The notes under the pieces: generated by a model
Databases searched by the model: none
What the model was told of the DNA's origin: nothing
Seen by the model: the letters and a program-made list of their open reading frames with translations, nothing else
Assembly: GCA_934654775.1 (NCBI GenBank)
Contig: CAKUGR010000010.1
Span: forward strand, 41,186 to 105,185
Direction of reading: 5' to 3'
From: an uncultured Collinsella sp.
Lineage (GTDB): Bacteria; Actinomycetota; Coriobacteriia; Coriobacteriales; Coriobacteriaceae
DNA: 64,000 bases
Made by a program: the position numbers and the translations under genes
Shown: positions 1 through 9,106 of the stretch, piece after piece
Layout of the letters: the number at the start of each line of letters is the position of its first letter
Position numbering within the stretch: position 1 is the stretch's first letter

Positions 1-2
1 TC

Positions 3-905
3 ACCAATCGCGATACTGCTTGGATGCTGCTGCGCTCCACCCCTATGGCCGGTGGCAAAGCACCACGCGACCGCGTGGACGAGCGAACGTTCCTATCGCG
101 CGAGGTTGTTCACGCCCCCGTCGAGCGTCCGCGCCCCGAGCTGTTTGCCGATATCACCCAGACGGCCCAAAACATCACCGCTCGCCTGATCTCCAACCTC
201 GGTGGTAATGAGATGGCTCGTGCCATGGTGGCAGAGCACTATAGCGGCGAGGCTGCCGACGCCATGCGCGAGTCGCTGAGCGTCTATGGTCTCGACGACC
301 GCATCTACCGCAACGCCTGCGATCGCATCGCCGCGCCCGGCACCACGGCCGCCGATTGCGCCCTGCCGCTGGTCACGCTGTTTGTGGCGTGCGGTTGCCT
401 ATGCGACCCCCAAGCCGCCGTACAGGTGACCGAGACGCTCATCGCCGACAAGATGGGCGGGCACTTCTCCACCACCGAGCTCAGCGTAGGCGAAGGCTTT
501 ACCGCCACCGTCGAGCCCGAGGTCAAGCATGCCGAGCGCCTGGGCCTCATCCGCATTGTGGGTAACGCCGCCAAGCCTCCGCTGTACCCGCTCAACGAAG
601 GCGAGGGCGGCACCGTAATCGGTTCGCTCGCCACGGGCACCGGCGCCATCACCGATGTCGACCGCGATGTCTCGCGCCGCCACGCACGCGTCTTTGCCAA
701 GGACGGCTACTGGTACGTGCAGGGTCTGGGTTCCACCAACGGCACCGTGCTCATCTCGGGCGCGGATATGTCCCAGCACGTGGTCGAGCCGCCGCGTCAT
801 ACACGCAGACCCGGCGTCGAATACCCGCCCGTTCCCCTGTGGCACAGCGACACCATTTGCTTAGGTGCCACGACCCGTTTTTTGGTTATGAAACTCGCAA
901 TCTAG
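3..905 (+). CDS. FHA-domain protein (5' end outside window)
   Basis: The frame is open from the first complete codon at position 3, with sense codons before the first ATG at 24, so the gene very probably starts upstream of the window. The C-terminal third is a forkhead-associated domain: a GxxIGS-like start, then DVSRRHARVF and GSTNGTVL, the phosphothreonine-binding loops of the FHA fold. The N-terminal 180 residues are helical and not recognised. The gene lies about 100 bp before a membrane Ser/Thr kinase on the same strand, so a role as reader of that kinase's phosphorylation is a reasonable inference. The FHA call is firm; the exact partner is not shown. Confidence 0.85.
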   Translation, partial: TNRDTAWMLLRSTPMAGGKAPRDRVDERTFLSREVVHAPVERPRPELFADITQTAQNITARLISNLGGNEMARAMVAEHYSGEAADAMRESLSVYGLDDRIYRNACDRIAAPGTTAADCALPLVTLFVACGCLCDPQAAVQVTETLIADKMGGHFSTTELSVGEGFTATVEPEVKHAERLGLIRIVGNAAKPPLYPLNEGEGGTVIGSLATGTGAITDVDRDVSRRHARVFAKDGYWYVQGLGSTNGTVLISGADMSQHVVEPPRHTRRPGVEYPPVPLWHSDTICLGATTRFLVMKLAI

Positions 906-1001
906 TGTTGCGCCCGGCGCCGTGCATGGCGAACCGGGCGCAACGTGTATTTGGCAAGAAGTGTTGCGTCCGTGCCCGCAACACCACAAGGTAAGGTCAC
1001 C

Positions 1002-3101
1002 ATGGCAGATACCACCCCGCAGCCCGATTCAACGACGGTTCTCTTTCAGCTCGAATCGTTCGACACCGCCGCCCCCGTCAATCCCGCCGACGAGGAACTC
1101 GCCAAGCGCCGCTTTATGACGCTCATGGTCTCGGCCGGCCGTTCCTCGCACGGCAACACGGGCCTTGTGCTGCCGGCGCATAACACCTCAAACGAGCGCT
1201 TCGCCGTCAAGGTGCTCTCGGACAACACGCTCGTGCGCGCGCTGAGCACCAACACGCCGTCGCGCACAGCGGACGAATCCGCTATGCACCTGGCAAACAC
1301 CGCCGCGCTCTTTGAGGAATACCGAAACCTCTGCCGCGTGTCGCACTTGCGCGGGTTTCCCCGCGTCTATGGCTATGGCACGTGCCAGGGCGAACCACTC
1401 ATCCTTATGGAGTGGATCGAGGGCACGTCGCTCGACAAAGCAGCTAGTATGCTGCCACATGATGGCGAGGGCGTGACTTGTGCCGCCACCGCATCGGTAG
1501 GCTGCGCTGTGCTGGGCACGCTGCTGTCGACCCAAAACCTCGAGACGCCGCTTGTACACCGCGACCTGTCGCCCGCGAACATCATGTTCCGCACCAACGA
1601 ACTTGGCATCGACGAGCAAGTGCAGACGCTGGCGTTTAAGCCATGTCTGGTCGATATGGGCTCCTCGGTCCCGGCCCTGGGTGGCGACACGCTCACGCAG
1701 CGCGCCGACATTTGGCGCTATGCCACACCGGCATACGCCGCGCCCGAAATGCTCACCCGCGATATTCCCAACATTGCCGAGCTGCGCCGCTCGCCCGCCG
1801 TCGACGTATATGCCATCGCGAGCATCCTCTACGAGCTCTACAGCGGGCACACCCCCTTTAGGGCTGCCAGGCACCAAGCGCGTGAGGTCTGCTCGTATTA
1901 CCTGCTCAAGACGCAAAACGAACCCGAGCCGCTCGTTGCCCACAAGGGTGACGACCAGGCTTTTGCCGACCTTATCATGTCGTGTCTCGCGACCGACCAG
2001 GCATCGCGCCCCAGCGAGCGCGAGTTCTACGAAGGCTTGCTGGCATTCGCCCCCGACCTGGGCGAATCGGCCGTGAGCACACCGGGACTCTCCAACCAGC
2101 CCATCAACATCGATGCCGGCGCGCACCTTAAGGTCGATGTCGCCGGTGACCGTGCCCGGGCGCTTTTGGAGCAGGCCCGTCGCGATGCCATGACCCGTCG
2201 CCGGTTTATTATCGGCAGCGTCGTCGCAGTCGCCGCAGGACTCGGCGTTATCGGAGCTGCAACCAACGGCTTTGGCATTCCCGATTACCTCGACGGCATT
2301 CGTGGATCGATTGACGACTATACCTGGGACCAGCTGCAGGAAATCTCGCTCAAAATTAAGAACGCCGAGACCCGCAGCGAGGCGCGCGAGATTGCCCGGC
2401 GCCATCACCTGCTTGATGCCGACGGACGCATCCCCTATCCGTGCACCAAACACATGCGGCTCACCAACGGACTCGAAGTCGGAGCACAGCTTGTGGGCAT
2501 CCGCCACGACGAGCTTCTGGACGGAACGGGCAAAGCCGGGCTGTCGTTTATCTTTGACGCCGGCATTGCCGAGCGCAACGCCGCGGAGCGCCCGCTCAAC
2601 AGCGGTTGGGCCGATTGCGAACTGCGCGAATGGCTCGACGAGGACGGCATTGAGCTGCTGCCCAAGGAGCTACGATCGGTTATTAAGCCGGTCAAGAAGG
2701 TCTCGAATAACGTGGGCGCCGCCGATAGCGATTCGTGCCTGTCCGAGCTACCCGCGACCCTTTGGCTTCCCGCCATGGTCGAAATCTCGGGCGATCAGCC
2801 ACCCGAGTCATTTGCCGAAGACTATCACTACCTGGCCGATATCTACAACGGCGAGGGCGAGGAGTATCAGCTGTTCCGCGAGCTTAAGGTGAGCCCGTAT
2901 TCCACCAACTCGACCATGGTGCGCCAGTGGAAGGGCAAGGACACCTGCTGGTGGGAGCGCACGGTGAGTCCCGACACGTCGGACGAGAAGGGCACGACCT
3001 ATATCAACCGTGTCGGCGACGACGGAGGCGTCTTTATGTACGCCACCCCTGCGAGTAAGCCGGACAAGCGGACCTGCGTGATTCCTGGATTCTGTATCTA
3101 G
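1002..3101 (+). CDS. membrane Ser/Thr protein kinase with C-terminal DUF6273-like domain
   Basis: The N-terminal 350 residues form a eukaryotic-type kinase: the ATP-binding lysine in FAVKVL, the catalytic loop HRDLSPANIMF, the metal-binding DMGSS in place of the usual DFG, and a PAYAAPEML activation segment. A single hydrophobic helix (RRRFIIGSVVAVAAGLGV) follows near residue 405, then about 270 residues ending in a region that resembles DUF6273 (ELREWLDED, LSELPATLWLP). The likely topology is kinase inside and DUF6273 outside, comparable to PknB-like sensors but with a different outer domain. An in-frame ATG at 945 exists, but 1002 (MADTTPQ) follows an AAGGTAAGG stretch and is preferred. The gene pairs with the upstream FHA gene. 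Confidence 0.9.
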   Translation: MADTTPQPDSTTVLFQLESFDTAAPVNPADEELAKRRFMTLMVSAGRSSHGNTGLVLPAHNTSNERFAVKVLSDNTLVRALSTNTPSRTADESAMHLANTAALFEEYRNLCRVSHLRGFPRVYGYGTCQGEPLILMEWIEGTSLDKAASMLPHDGEGVTCAATASVGCAVLGTLLSTQNLETPLVHRDLSPANIMFRTNELGIDEQVQTLAFKPCLVDMGSSVPALGGDTLTQRADIWRYATPAYAAPEMLTRDIPNIAELRRSPAVDVYAIASILYELYSGHTPFRAARHQAREVCSYYLLKTQNEPEPLVAHKGDDQAFADLIMSCLATDQASRPSEREFYEGLLAFAPDLGESAVSTPGLSNQPINIDAGAHLKVDVAGDRARALLEQARRDAMTRRRFIIGSVVAVAAGLGVIGAATNGFGIPDYLDGIRGSIDDYTWDQLQEISLKIKNAETRSEAREIARRHHLLDADGRIPYPCTKHMRLTNGLEVGAQLVGIRHDELLDGTGKAGLSFIFDAGIAERNAAERPLNSGWADCELREWLDEDGIELLPKELRSVIKPVKKVSNNVGAADSDSCLSELPATLWLPAMVEISGDQPPESFAEDYHYLADIYNGEGEEYQLFRELKVSPYSTNSTMVRQWKGKDTCWWERTVSPDTSDEKGTTYINRVGDDGGVFMYATPASKPDKRTCVIPGFCI

Positions 3102-3140
3102 AGGCGGAGAGCTGCGGCGGGGCTCCCGGCCCCGGCGTTT

Positions 3141-3358
3141 ATCTCAATCTGTAACATCTAGGACCCAAATACCGGCCTAACTGTTACAGATTGAGATGTT
3201 GAGTTGTGGCTCGGCGGAATGTCTCGATCTGTAACAGTTAGAGGTCTTTTTCCCTGCTAGATGTTACAGATTGAGATGTTAGGTTGACGGTCGAACGGTT
3301 TGTCTCGATCTGTAACAGTAACTCGGCAAAATCGGGTCTTGTTGTTACAGATTGAGAT
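3141..3358. repeat. array A: three copies of the 80-bp-period dyad repeat
   Basis: Copies lie at 3141-3197, 3221-3277 and 3302-3358. Each begins TCTCRATCTGTAACA and ends with the reverse complement, TGTTACAGATTGAGAT, around a variable middle of about 25 nt. Copy starts are 80 and 81 bp apart. The array fills the gap between the kinase gene and the copper locus. Each copy could fold as a hairpin or act as a two-half-site protein target; no coding frame is evident. Confidence 0.9.
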
Positions 3359-3433
3359 GAAGGGCTGGATTGGCCGCTGGCCCGGCAGCTGACCCTTCTG
3401 TAACGAAATGTCATACATTTTCATCCCCACTGG

Positions 3434-3461
3434 ACACCCCCAGGGGGTATGGGTGTATAGT
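3434..3461 (+). promoter_or_regulatory. CsoR-type copper operator and copA promoter
   Basis: ACACCCCCAGGGGGTATGGGTGT at 3434-3456 has the pseudo-palindromic C-run/G-run form with a GGGTAT shoulder known for CsoR operators. It lies between a TGGACA -35-like hexamer (3431-3436) and a TATAGT -10-like hexamer (3456-3461), 19 bp apart, so a bound repressor would block RNA polymerase. The copA start is about 50 bp downstream. csoR itself is encoded at 6379. CsoR family knowledge predicts release by Cu(I). Confidence 0.75.
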
Positions 3462-3508
3462 ATCGGCAGGTTAACATTTCCGACATTACGTCACAGAAAG
3501 GAGAAGCC

Positions 3509-5848
3509 ATGGCTCAAGATAAGTTCGACGTGGGTGGCATGACGTGCGCCGCCTGCCAGGCGCACGTGGACCGTGCCGTGAGCAAACTCGACGGCGTCCA
3601 AAGCGTCGCGGTCAACCTGCTCGCCGGCTCTATGCTGGTCGACTACGATCCCGCGCAGGTCACGCCCGACGACATCTGCACCGCCGTCGACCGCGCGGGC
3701 TACTCGGCATCGCCCGTCAGCGCGGGCGCCGAAGCCGCCCCAGGCGGCAGCGCGCAAGCCAGGTCCGGCGCCGTCCATATGGAGTCGCCCACCAAAAAGC
3801 TGGAGGTCGCCGCCTCCGCCATGCGCACCCGCCTCATCATCTCGATCATCTTCCTCGTCCCATTGTTCTACATAGGCATGGGGCACATGCTCGGCTGGCC
3901 GCTGCCCGGCATCTTCACCGACCACACCCACAGCATGACGCTCGCGCTCACCGAGCTCGTCCTACTCATTCCCATCGTCTACGTCAACGACGCGTACTTT
4001 ATCAACGGCTTCAAGTCGCTCGTGCACGGCGCGCCCACCATGGATGCCCTCATCGCCGTCGGTGCCACGGCTTCCATTGCCTGGTCGCTCTACGCCATGT
4101 TCATCATGGCCGACCAGCTGGCCGCCGGACAGGTCCACGAGGCCATGATGACGGGCATGGACAACCTGTATTTTGAGAGCGCCGGCACGATTCTGTCGCT
4201 CGTCACCGTGGGCAAGTACCTCGAGACGCGCAGCAAGTCTAAGACCGGCGGTGCGATCGAGGCGCTGATCGACCTTGCGCCCAAGACTGCGACCGTCGTG
4301 GCCGAGGACGGCACCGAGACCACCGTCGACGTCGACGCCATCCTGCCCGGCCAGGTGCTGCGCGTGCGCCCCGGCGAGTCCATCCCCGTCGACGGCGTGG
4401 TGCTCGAGGGTGCCTCGGCCGTCGATGAGAGCGCGCTTACCGGCGAGTCCATCCCCGTGGAAAAGACCGCCGGCGACACCGTCAACGCCGCCACGGTCAA
4501 CTGCACTGGTTCGTTCACCTTTCGCGCTACGCGCGTGGGCGCCGATACGTCGCTCGCCAAGATTATCCAGCTTGTGGAGGACGCCAATGCCACCAAGGCG
4601 CCCATCGCCCGCATGGCCGATAAGGTCGCCGGCGTGTTTGTGCCCGTGGTGTTTGCGATCTCGGCCGTGACCTTTGTGGCATGGATGGTGCTGACCGGAA
4701 GCGTAAACGAGGCTCTCACCTCCGCTGTGGCCGTGCTTGTGATCAGCTGCCCGTGCGCGCTGGGCCTGGCCACGCCCGTCGCCATTATGGTCGGCACCGG
4801 CAAGGGCGCCGAGATGGGCATTCTGTTTAAGAGTGCCGAGGCGCTGGAGAACCTGCGCAGCGTGGGCACCGTGGTGCTCGACAAGACGGGCACCGTCACC
4901 CGCGGCAAGCCGGCTGTGACCGACATTGTGGTGGCCACGCGCGCCGACAGCTCGCCCGCCATGAGCGAGAAGGCGCTGCTCAAGCTGGCCGCAGCGCTGG
5001 AGCGCCAAAGCGAGCACCCGCTGGCCGAGGCAATTATGGCCGAGTGCGAGGCGCGCGGGATCGTCGCACGCATGGTCGAGGACTTTGCCGCCGTGCCCGG
5101 GCGAGGCGTTACCGCGCGCGAGGGACAAAACGTCATCGCTGCCGGCAACGTGCGTCTGATGAACGAGCTTGAGGTCACCGTGCCCGCGGGCCTTGCCGAG
5201 CAATTTGCCGCCGAGGGCAAGACGCCGCTGTTCTTCGCCAAGAACGGCGAGCTTGCCGGCACCATCGCCGTGGCAGACGAGGTCAAGGAGACGAGTGCCG
5301 GAGCTATCGCCGCGCTGCGCTCGCTCGGCGTCGACGTGCGCATGCTCACCGGCGACAACCGCGTGACGGCCGAGGCCATCGCCCGCCGCGTGGGACTGGG
5401 CCGCGAGCAGGTCATCGCCGACGTTCTGCCCGCCGATAAGGAGCGCCACGTGCGCGAGCTGCAGGACGCGGGCGGCAAGGTCGCCATGGTGGGCGACGGC
5501 ATCAATGACTCCCCCGCCCTGGCGCGCGCCGACGTGGGCCTTGCCATCGGCACCGGCGCCGACATCGCCAAGGAGGGTGCCGACGTGGTGCTCATGCGCA
5601 GCGACCTCATGGACGTCGCCCGCGCCATCGAGCTTTCGCGCGCCACGATCCGCAACATCAAACAGGATCTGTTCTGGGCACTGTTCTACAACGGCATCGG
5701 CATTCCGCTGGCAGCGGGCATGTTCTTCCCCCTCACCGGATGGCAGCTCTCGCCGATGTTTGGCGCCGCAGCCATGAGCCTGTCGAGTGTCTGCGTCGTA
5801 AGCAATGCCCTACGTCTGAAATCCTTTAAGCCTAAAACGGCGCACTGA
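3509..5848 (+). CDS. copA: copper-exporting P1B-type ATPase CopA
   Basis: This 779-residue ATPase pumps Cu(I) out of the cytoplasm. It has an N-terminal HMA metal-binding domain (GMTCAACQ), eight predicted membrane helices, the actuator TGES motif, the intramembrane SCPCALG copper site near residue 415, the phosphorylated DKTGT near 457, the SEHPLAEAI nucleotide-binding loop and the hinge [10 protein letters not shown] near 661. All catalytic residues are present and the length is normal. The start follows AGAAAGGAG. It lies downstream of a CsoR-type operator and upstream of a copper chaperone and csoR, making a self-contained copper-resistance locus. Confidence 0.97.
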   Translation: MAQDKFDVGGMTCAACQAHVDRAVSKLDGVQSVAVNLLAGSMLVDYDPAQVTPDDICTAVDRAGYSASPVSAGAEAAPGGSAQARSGAVHMESPTKKLEVAASAMRTRLIISIIFLVPLFYIGMGHMLGWPLPGIFTDHTHSMTLALTELVLLIPIVYVNDAYFINGFKSLVHGAPTMDALIAVGATASIAWSLYAMFIMADQLAAGQVHEAMMTGMDNLYFESAGTILSLVTVGKYLETRSKSKTGGAIEALIDLAPKTATVVAEDGTETTVDVDAILPGQVLRVRPGESIPVDGVVLEGASAVDESALTGESIPVEKTAGDTVNAATVNCTGSFTFRATRVGADTSLAKIIQLVEDANATKAPIARMADKVAGVFVPVVFAISAVTFVAWMVLTGSVNEALTSAVAVLVISCPCALGLATPVAIMVGTGKGAEMGILFKSAEALENLRSVGTVVLDKTGTVTRGKPAVTDIVVATRADSSPAMSEKALLKLAAALERQSEHPLAEAIMAECEARGIVARMVEDFAAVPGRGVTAREGQNVIAAGNVRLMNELEVTVPAGLAEQFAAEGKTPLFFAKNGELAGTIAVADEVKETSAGAIAALRSLGVDVRMLTGDNRVTAEAIARRVGLGREQVIADVLPADKERHVRELQDAGGKVAMVGDGINDSPALARADVGLAIGTGADIAKEGADVVLMRSDLMDVARAIELSRATIRNIKQDLFWALFYNGIGIPLAAGMFFPLTGWQLSPMFGAAAMSLSSVCVVSNALRLKSFKPKTAH

Positions 5849-5859
5849 TGCACCCGACC

Positions 5860-5917
5860 TTGCCCCTCAAACCGTCGCTCACGTACCCAAGTACGCTTCG
5901 CTCCTCTTTCGGGGCAA
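5860..5917. other. imperfect hairpin between copA and copZ
   Basis: TTGCCCC (5860-5866) pairs with GGGGCAA (5911-5917), and an inner CGTACCCAAGTACG can form a smaller stem. No T-run follows, so it may stabilise or separate the copA and copZ messages rather than terminate. Weak evidence. Confidence 0.35.
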
Positions 5918-6000
5918 TCTCGGGCACCTCAGCGCACCTTTAAGATGACGCTGTTCACGACTAAACTGTCAGATAATCTCAATCGATAAGGAGTACACCC

Positions 6001-6222
6001 ATGCGTTACACAATCAAGACTTCCGGTCTCATGTGCGGCCACTGCGACGCCACCGTCGAGACGGCACTGCTCAACGTTGCCGGCGTGACCGACGCCGATG
6101 CCGATCACGAGAGCCAGACCGTCCAGGTGGAGTGCGCCGACACCGTGACCGCCGAGCAGCTCGCCGCCGCCGTCGAGGGCGCGGGTGAGAAGTTCCACGC
6201 CCTATCTGTGACCGCCGCGTAG
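6001..6222 (+). CDS. copZ: CopZ-like copper chaperone (HMA domain)
   Basis: A 73-residue single heavy-metal-associated domain with the metal-binding motif LMCGHCDATVE near residues 11-20 and the ferredoxin-like beta-alpha-beta layout of CopZ/Atx1 chaperones. These proteins bind Cu(I) through the two cysteines and hand it to CopA. The start follows AAGGAG. The gene is 150 bp behind copA, separated by an imperfect hairpin, so it may be co-transcribed with copA or have its own promoter. The glycine-histidine between the cysteines is common in bacterial copper chaperones. Confidence 0.9.
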   Translation: MRYTIKTSGLMCGHCDATVETALLNVAGVTDADADHESQTVQVECADTVTAEQLAAAVEGAGEKFHALSVTAA

Positions 6223-6267
6223 CAGCTGCCGCACCAACAGACACCGCCGTCCAACCAGCCCCTCAGA

Positions 6268-6334
6268 AGTTGCGGTGAAATAGTTCCGGTTTAAACGCTT
6301 TAAGCCTTCAATCAGGAACTATTTCACCGCAACT
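6268..6334. repeat. AGTTGCGGTGAAATA hairpin repeat, copy 1
   Basis: A perfect 20-bp inverted repeat: agttgcggtgaaatagttcc at 6268-6287 and its reverse complement at 6315-6334, with a 27-nt loop. Two more members are at 22686 and 36602. It lies between copZ and csoR. Confidence 0.9.
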
Positions 6335-6378
6335 GAGGATGAGGTATTTGAAGGATCGACCAGAAACGAGGACCCGCC

Positions 6379-6651
6379 ATGATGGCAGACCACAAATCGG
6401 TGACCCGCATGCTCAAGACGGCACGCGGCCAAATCGACGGCATCTTGCGGATGGTCGAGGAGGACCGCTACTGTGTCGATATTTCCACGCAGCTCATGGC
6501 AACGCAGGCGCTCCTCGCGCGCATTAACGCCGACGTGCTCAAGGCCCACATTGAGGGCTGCGTCGCCTCGGCAATTGAATCGGGCGACGAGGAACTCAAG
6601 GCCGCCAAGCTTGCCGAGATCGAACGCGTCGTCGACAAACTCGCCAAGTAA
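6379..6651 (+). CDS. csoR: CsoR-family copper-sensing repressor
   Basis: A 90-residue all-helical repressor of the CsoR/RcnR family. The copper ligands typical of CsoR are visible: Cys in RYCVDI and the His and Cys of KAHIEGC. The DNA-contacting N-terminal helix reads SVTRMLKTARGQIDGILRM. It should repress copA through the operator at 3434 and release when Cu(I) binds. Unlike many loci, it lies after copA and copZ, with a hairpin repeat in between, so it may be transcribed separately. The start is one of two adjacent ATGs (6379, 6382). Confidence 0.93.
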   Translation: MMADHKSVTRMLKTARGQIDGILRMVEEDRYCVDISTQLMATQALLARINADVLKAHIEGCVASAIESGDEELKAAKLAEIERVVDKLAK

Positions 6652-6653
6652 TC

Positions 6654-6717
6654 GGTGCATTGGGGACAGGTACGTTTGCACCACCTTGGTGCAGATTGAC
6701 CTATCCCCAATGCACCA
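6654..6717. repeat. GGGACAGGT/TTTGCACC-type hairpin repeat
   Basis: GGTGCATTGGGGACAGGT (6654-6671) pairs with ACCTATCCCCAATGCACC (6700-6717), one mismatch, and an inner TTGCACCACCTTGGTGCA forms a second stem. It directly follows csoR. Relatives lie near 17929, 31702 and 45230. Confidence 0.85.
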
Positions 6718-6763
6718 AAAGGGGTATAAAGGCGTGCAGTATATCGAACGAAAGGCAATTCGC

Positions 6764-7237
6764 ATGAATGACTTTATGAAGGGTCGCAACGGCGCCGACG
6801 AACTCACCGTCGTGTTGGGCTTCGCCGGCATTGTCATCGCGATGATCGGATCGATGGCCCGTATCCAGTGGCTCAGCTGGATCGCCATCGCCGTGATCGT
6901 GCTCGGCGTGCTGCGCGGTCTGTCCAAAAACATCGACGCGCGCCGCAAGGAGAACGACGCCTTTGTCACGGCGACCGCAAACGTCCCCGGCCTAGGCAAG
7001 TTCGTCGCCAGCTTGGGCGGCGGGACTGCAGCTGCCAACGCCTCGCGCACGGCCGGCACCAGCAAGGAAGACTTTGAGCGCGCCAAGCGAACGGCCAAGA
7101 AGATGTGGAAGGGCCGCAAGACCACGGCATACCTCAAGTGCCCCAACTGCGGTCAGATGCTGTCCGTCCCCAAGGGCAAGGGCAAGATCCGCGTCACCTG
7201 CCCCAAGTGCCACGCCAAGATGGAAACGCGCTCCTAG
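6764..7237 (+). CDS. small membrane protein with C-terminal zinc ribbon
   Basis: A protein of 157 residues. Two adjacent hydrophobic segments (about residues 15-30 and 35-50) are followed by a basic region and a C-terminal zinc ribbon with two CPxC knuckles (LKCPNCGQML and VTCPKCHAKM). The start at 6764 follows AAAGG and removes a long upstream frame that only shadows csoR. Such proteins are common in Coriobacteriia; no function can be given. A factor-independent terminator follows at 7261. Confidence 0.8.
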   Translation: MNDFMKGRNGADELTVVLGFAGIVIAMIGSMARIQWLSWIAIAVIVLGVLRGLSKNIDARRKENDAFVTATANVPGLGKFVASLGGGTAAANASRTAGTSKEDFERAKRTAKKMWKGRKTTAYLKCPNCGQMLSVPKGKGKIRVTCPKCHAKMETRS

Positions 7238-7260
7238 CAGCTACACCATAGGAAAAATAA

Positions 7261-7295
7261 AAGCCGAGGCCTCGTGTTGAGACCTCGGCTTTTTT
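7261..7295. terminator. bidirectional intrinsic terminator
   Basis: AGCCGAGGCCTC (7262-7273) pairs with GAGACCTCGGCT (7279-7290) with one mismatch, followed by TTTTT and preceded by an A-rich run on the other side. It can serve both the zinc-ribbon gene on + and the amidohydrolase gene on -. Confidence 0.9.
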
Positions 7296-7328
7296 GAGCG
7301 CGGCAAAGGGGCCGTCCCTTTGTCACAC

Positions 7329-8699
7329 CTATGCCACGCCGTCGCGGGCGAGCTCCTCGGCCAGCGCTTCGGCAGGCATGGCCATAATCGCGTCGAGCTC
7401 GGCGTCCACCTCGGGAATACGCTTCACCTTGAGTTTGCGCACCAGGTTGCCGCAGCACATCACATGCATTGGCCCACGCAGAGCACACAGGTCATCGAGC
7501 GGGTTCTCGCGCGTCACCAAAATGTCGGCCGCCTTGCCGCACTCGATCGTACCGGTCTCGTCACCCAGGCCCAGTAGCTCAGCATTGACTTGCGTGGCCG
7601 TATGCAGCGCAAACGCATTGCTCACGCCCACGTACTTGGCAAAATAGGCCACCTCGCGCCACATGTCGTACTGGGTCACGAACGGGCAGCTCGAGTCCGT
7701 GCCCAGGCCCACCTTAACGCCTGCTTCCAGGGCGGCACGAGCACTCTCGATAATGCCCGAGCACACGATGTCGCCGTTCTTCTTTTGCGTGTCAGTCGAA
7801 TGAGTCTTCTCCGGATCGAGCAGTACGAACGGCAGCGCCGGGCTGATCGTGCAGGTCACGCTCGGCGCGCGTCCCTCGAGCTGCGTTCCCGCGGCGCCGC
7901 GGTACAGTTCCAGAATCTCGGGCGTCAGCGGAGCGCCGTGCTCGATTGTGTCGACGCCGGCCTGGAGCGCGGCCTTCACACCTTCGGTGCTCTCGACATG
8001 GGCCATGACCGGAAGGCCAACCCCGTGCGCCGCCTTGCACGCCGCCGCGGCGACATCGACCGGCATGCGCAGCACACCCGGCTCGCCCACCTCGGTCGCG
8101 TCGAACACACCACCCGTCACGAACAGCTTAATGACGTCGGCGCCGCGCGCGTACAGGTCGCGCACCTGCTCGGCCGCCTCGGCGGGGGTATTGGCAACTT
8201 GTGCAAACAGGCCCGCGCCGTGGCCGCCCGGCACCGTGACGCCCGTGCCCGGCGCCACCAGGCGCGGACCCGGATACTTGCCGGCATCGATGGCATCGCG
8301 CACGGCAATATCGGCAAACAGTGGATCGCCCGCGCCGCGCACCGTGGTCACACCGCTTGCCAGCTGCTGCTGGGCGCTGCCCTTGAGGATATGGCGGACG
8401 ATGGCGCGGCCCACAGGATTATCGAGCTTCTTCATGAGCGCGCCCGCATCGCCCGCCGAAACCGGCTTGCCCGAGCCGCACAGATGCACGTGCATGTTGA
8501 TAAGGCCCGGCATGAGATACGCGCCGCCCAGGTCGATGACCTCGGCACCCGCTGGTGCCTGCGCCACGGCACTCGGGCCGATCCACGTGATGACGCCGCG
8601 TTCAACAGCCACGGCCATATCGGACTGCGGCTCCATATGCTCCGAGCCATCCAGAATAGTCGCATTGATAAACAACGTGGGACGATCGGCAGTCGCCAT
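7329..8699 (-). CDS. amidohydrolase-superfamily protein (imidazolonepropionase/prolidase-like)
   Basis: About 456 residues from the start chosen at 8699 (MATADRPTLF), which follows a GGGGAGGAG site; 39 extra upstream codons are probably not translated. The metal-dependent amidohydrolase barrel shows HVHLCGSGK (HxH), a histidine in MAHVES, a histidine in TIEHGAPLTPE, and the catalytic aspartate in GLGTDSSCPF. Members of this branch hydrolyse imidazolonepropionate, Xaa-Pro/Arg dipeptides or related cyclic amides; the substrate cannot be told here. It has no obvious pathway partner nearby. Confidence 0.88.
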   Translation of the reverse strand: MATADRPTLFINATILDGSEHMEPQSDMAVAVERGVITWIGPSAVAQAPAGAEVIDLGGAYLMPGLINMHVHLCGSGKPVSAGDAGALMKKLDNPVGRAIVRHILKGSAQQQLASGVTTVRGAGDPLFADIAVRDAIDAGKYPGPRLVAPGTGVTVPGGHGAGLFAQVANTPAEAAEQVRDLYARGADVIKLFVTGGVFDATEVGEPGVLRMPVDVAAAACKAAHGVGLPVMAHVESTEGVKAALQAGVDTIEHGAPLTPEILELYRGAAGTQLEGRAPSVTCTISPALPFVLLDPEKTHSTDTQKKNGDIVCSGIIESARAALEAGVKVGLGTDSSCPFVTQYDMWREVAYFAKYVGVSNAFALHTATQVNAELLGLGDETGTIECGKAADILVTRENPLDDLCALRGPMHVMCCGNLVRKLKVKRIPEVDAELDAIMAMPAEALAEELARDGVA

Positions 8700-8847
8700 A
8701 TCGGGCTCCTCCCCCTCGATTAACATGAACATTTGTCCATTATCGCCCAGCGCGGCAGGATCGCTGCGGACATATCGGTTAACGGAAAAGGATGAGACAC
8801 GGAGAACGGAATGCATTGCAGTCCCATCCCAGCGACATCCGGGAAAT

Positions 8848-9065
8848 GTCTAGATCTGTAACAGGCAGACCGTCTTTAACCTTCCAAATGTTACAGATCG
8901 AGATCTTTCGGCACCGCGTCAAACCTTTGTCTCAATCTGTAACAGTTGGGTCGAATTTTGGCCGTTAGATGTTACAGATTGAGATCTTTTAGCGGCAGCC
9001 AATCTTCTGTCTCGATCTGTAACAGTTGCGAGGCCGAACGGCCCCTTGTTGTTACAGATCGAGAC
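8848..9065. repeat. array B: three copies of the 80-bp-period dyad repeat
   Basis: Copies at 8848-8904, 8929-8985 and 9009-9065, start-to-start 81 and 80 bp. The same TCTCRATCTGTAACA/TGTTACAGATYGAGA arms as array A, with unrelated loops. It fills the gap between the start of the amidohydrolase gene and the end of the DUF559-like gene. Confidence 0.9.
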
Positions 9066-9106
9066 AAACTCGGCAGGAACAACCACATCCGCGTCAGTTG
9101 CACCCC

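Noticed and set aside
3141..3358. The repeat arrays as a CRISPR.
   Set aside because: Units are themselves palindromic over 57 bp, arrays have only two or three units, the parts between units are not spacer-like in length, and no cas genes are present.
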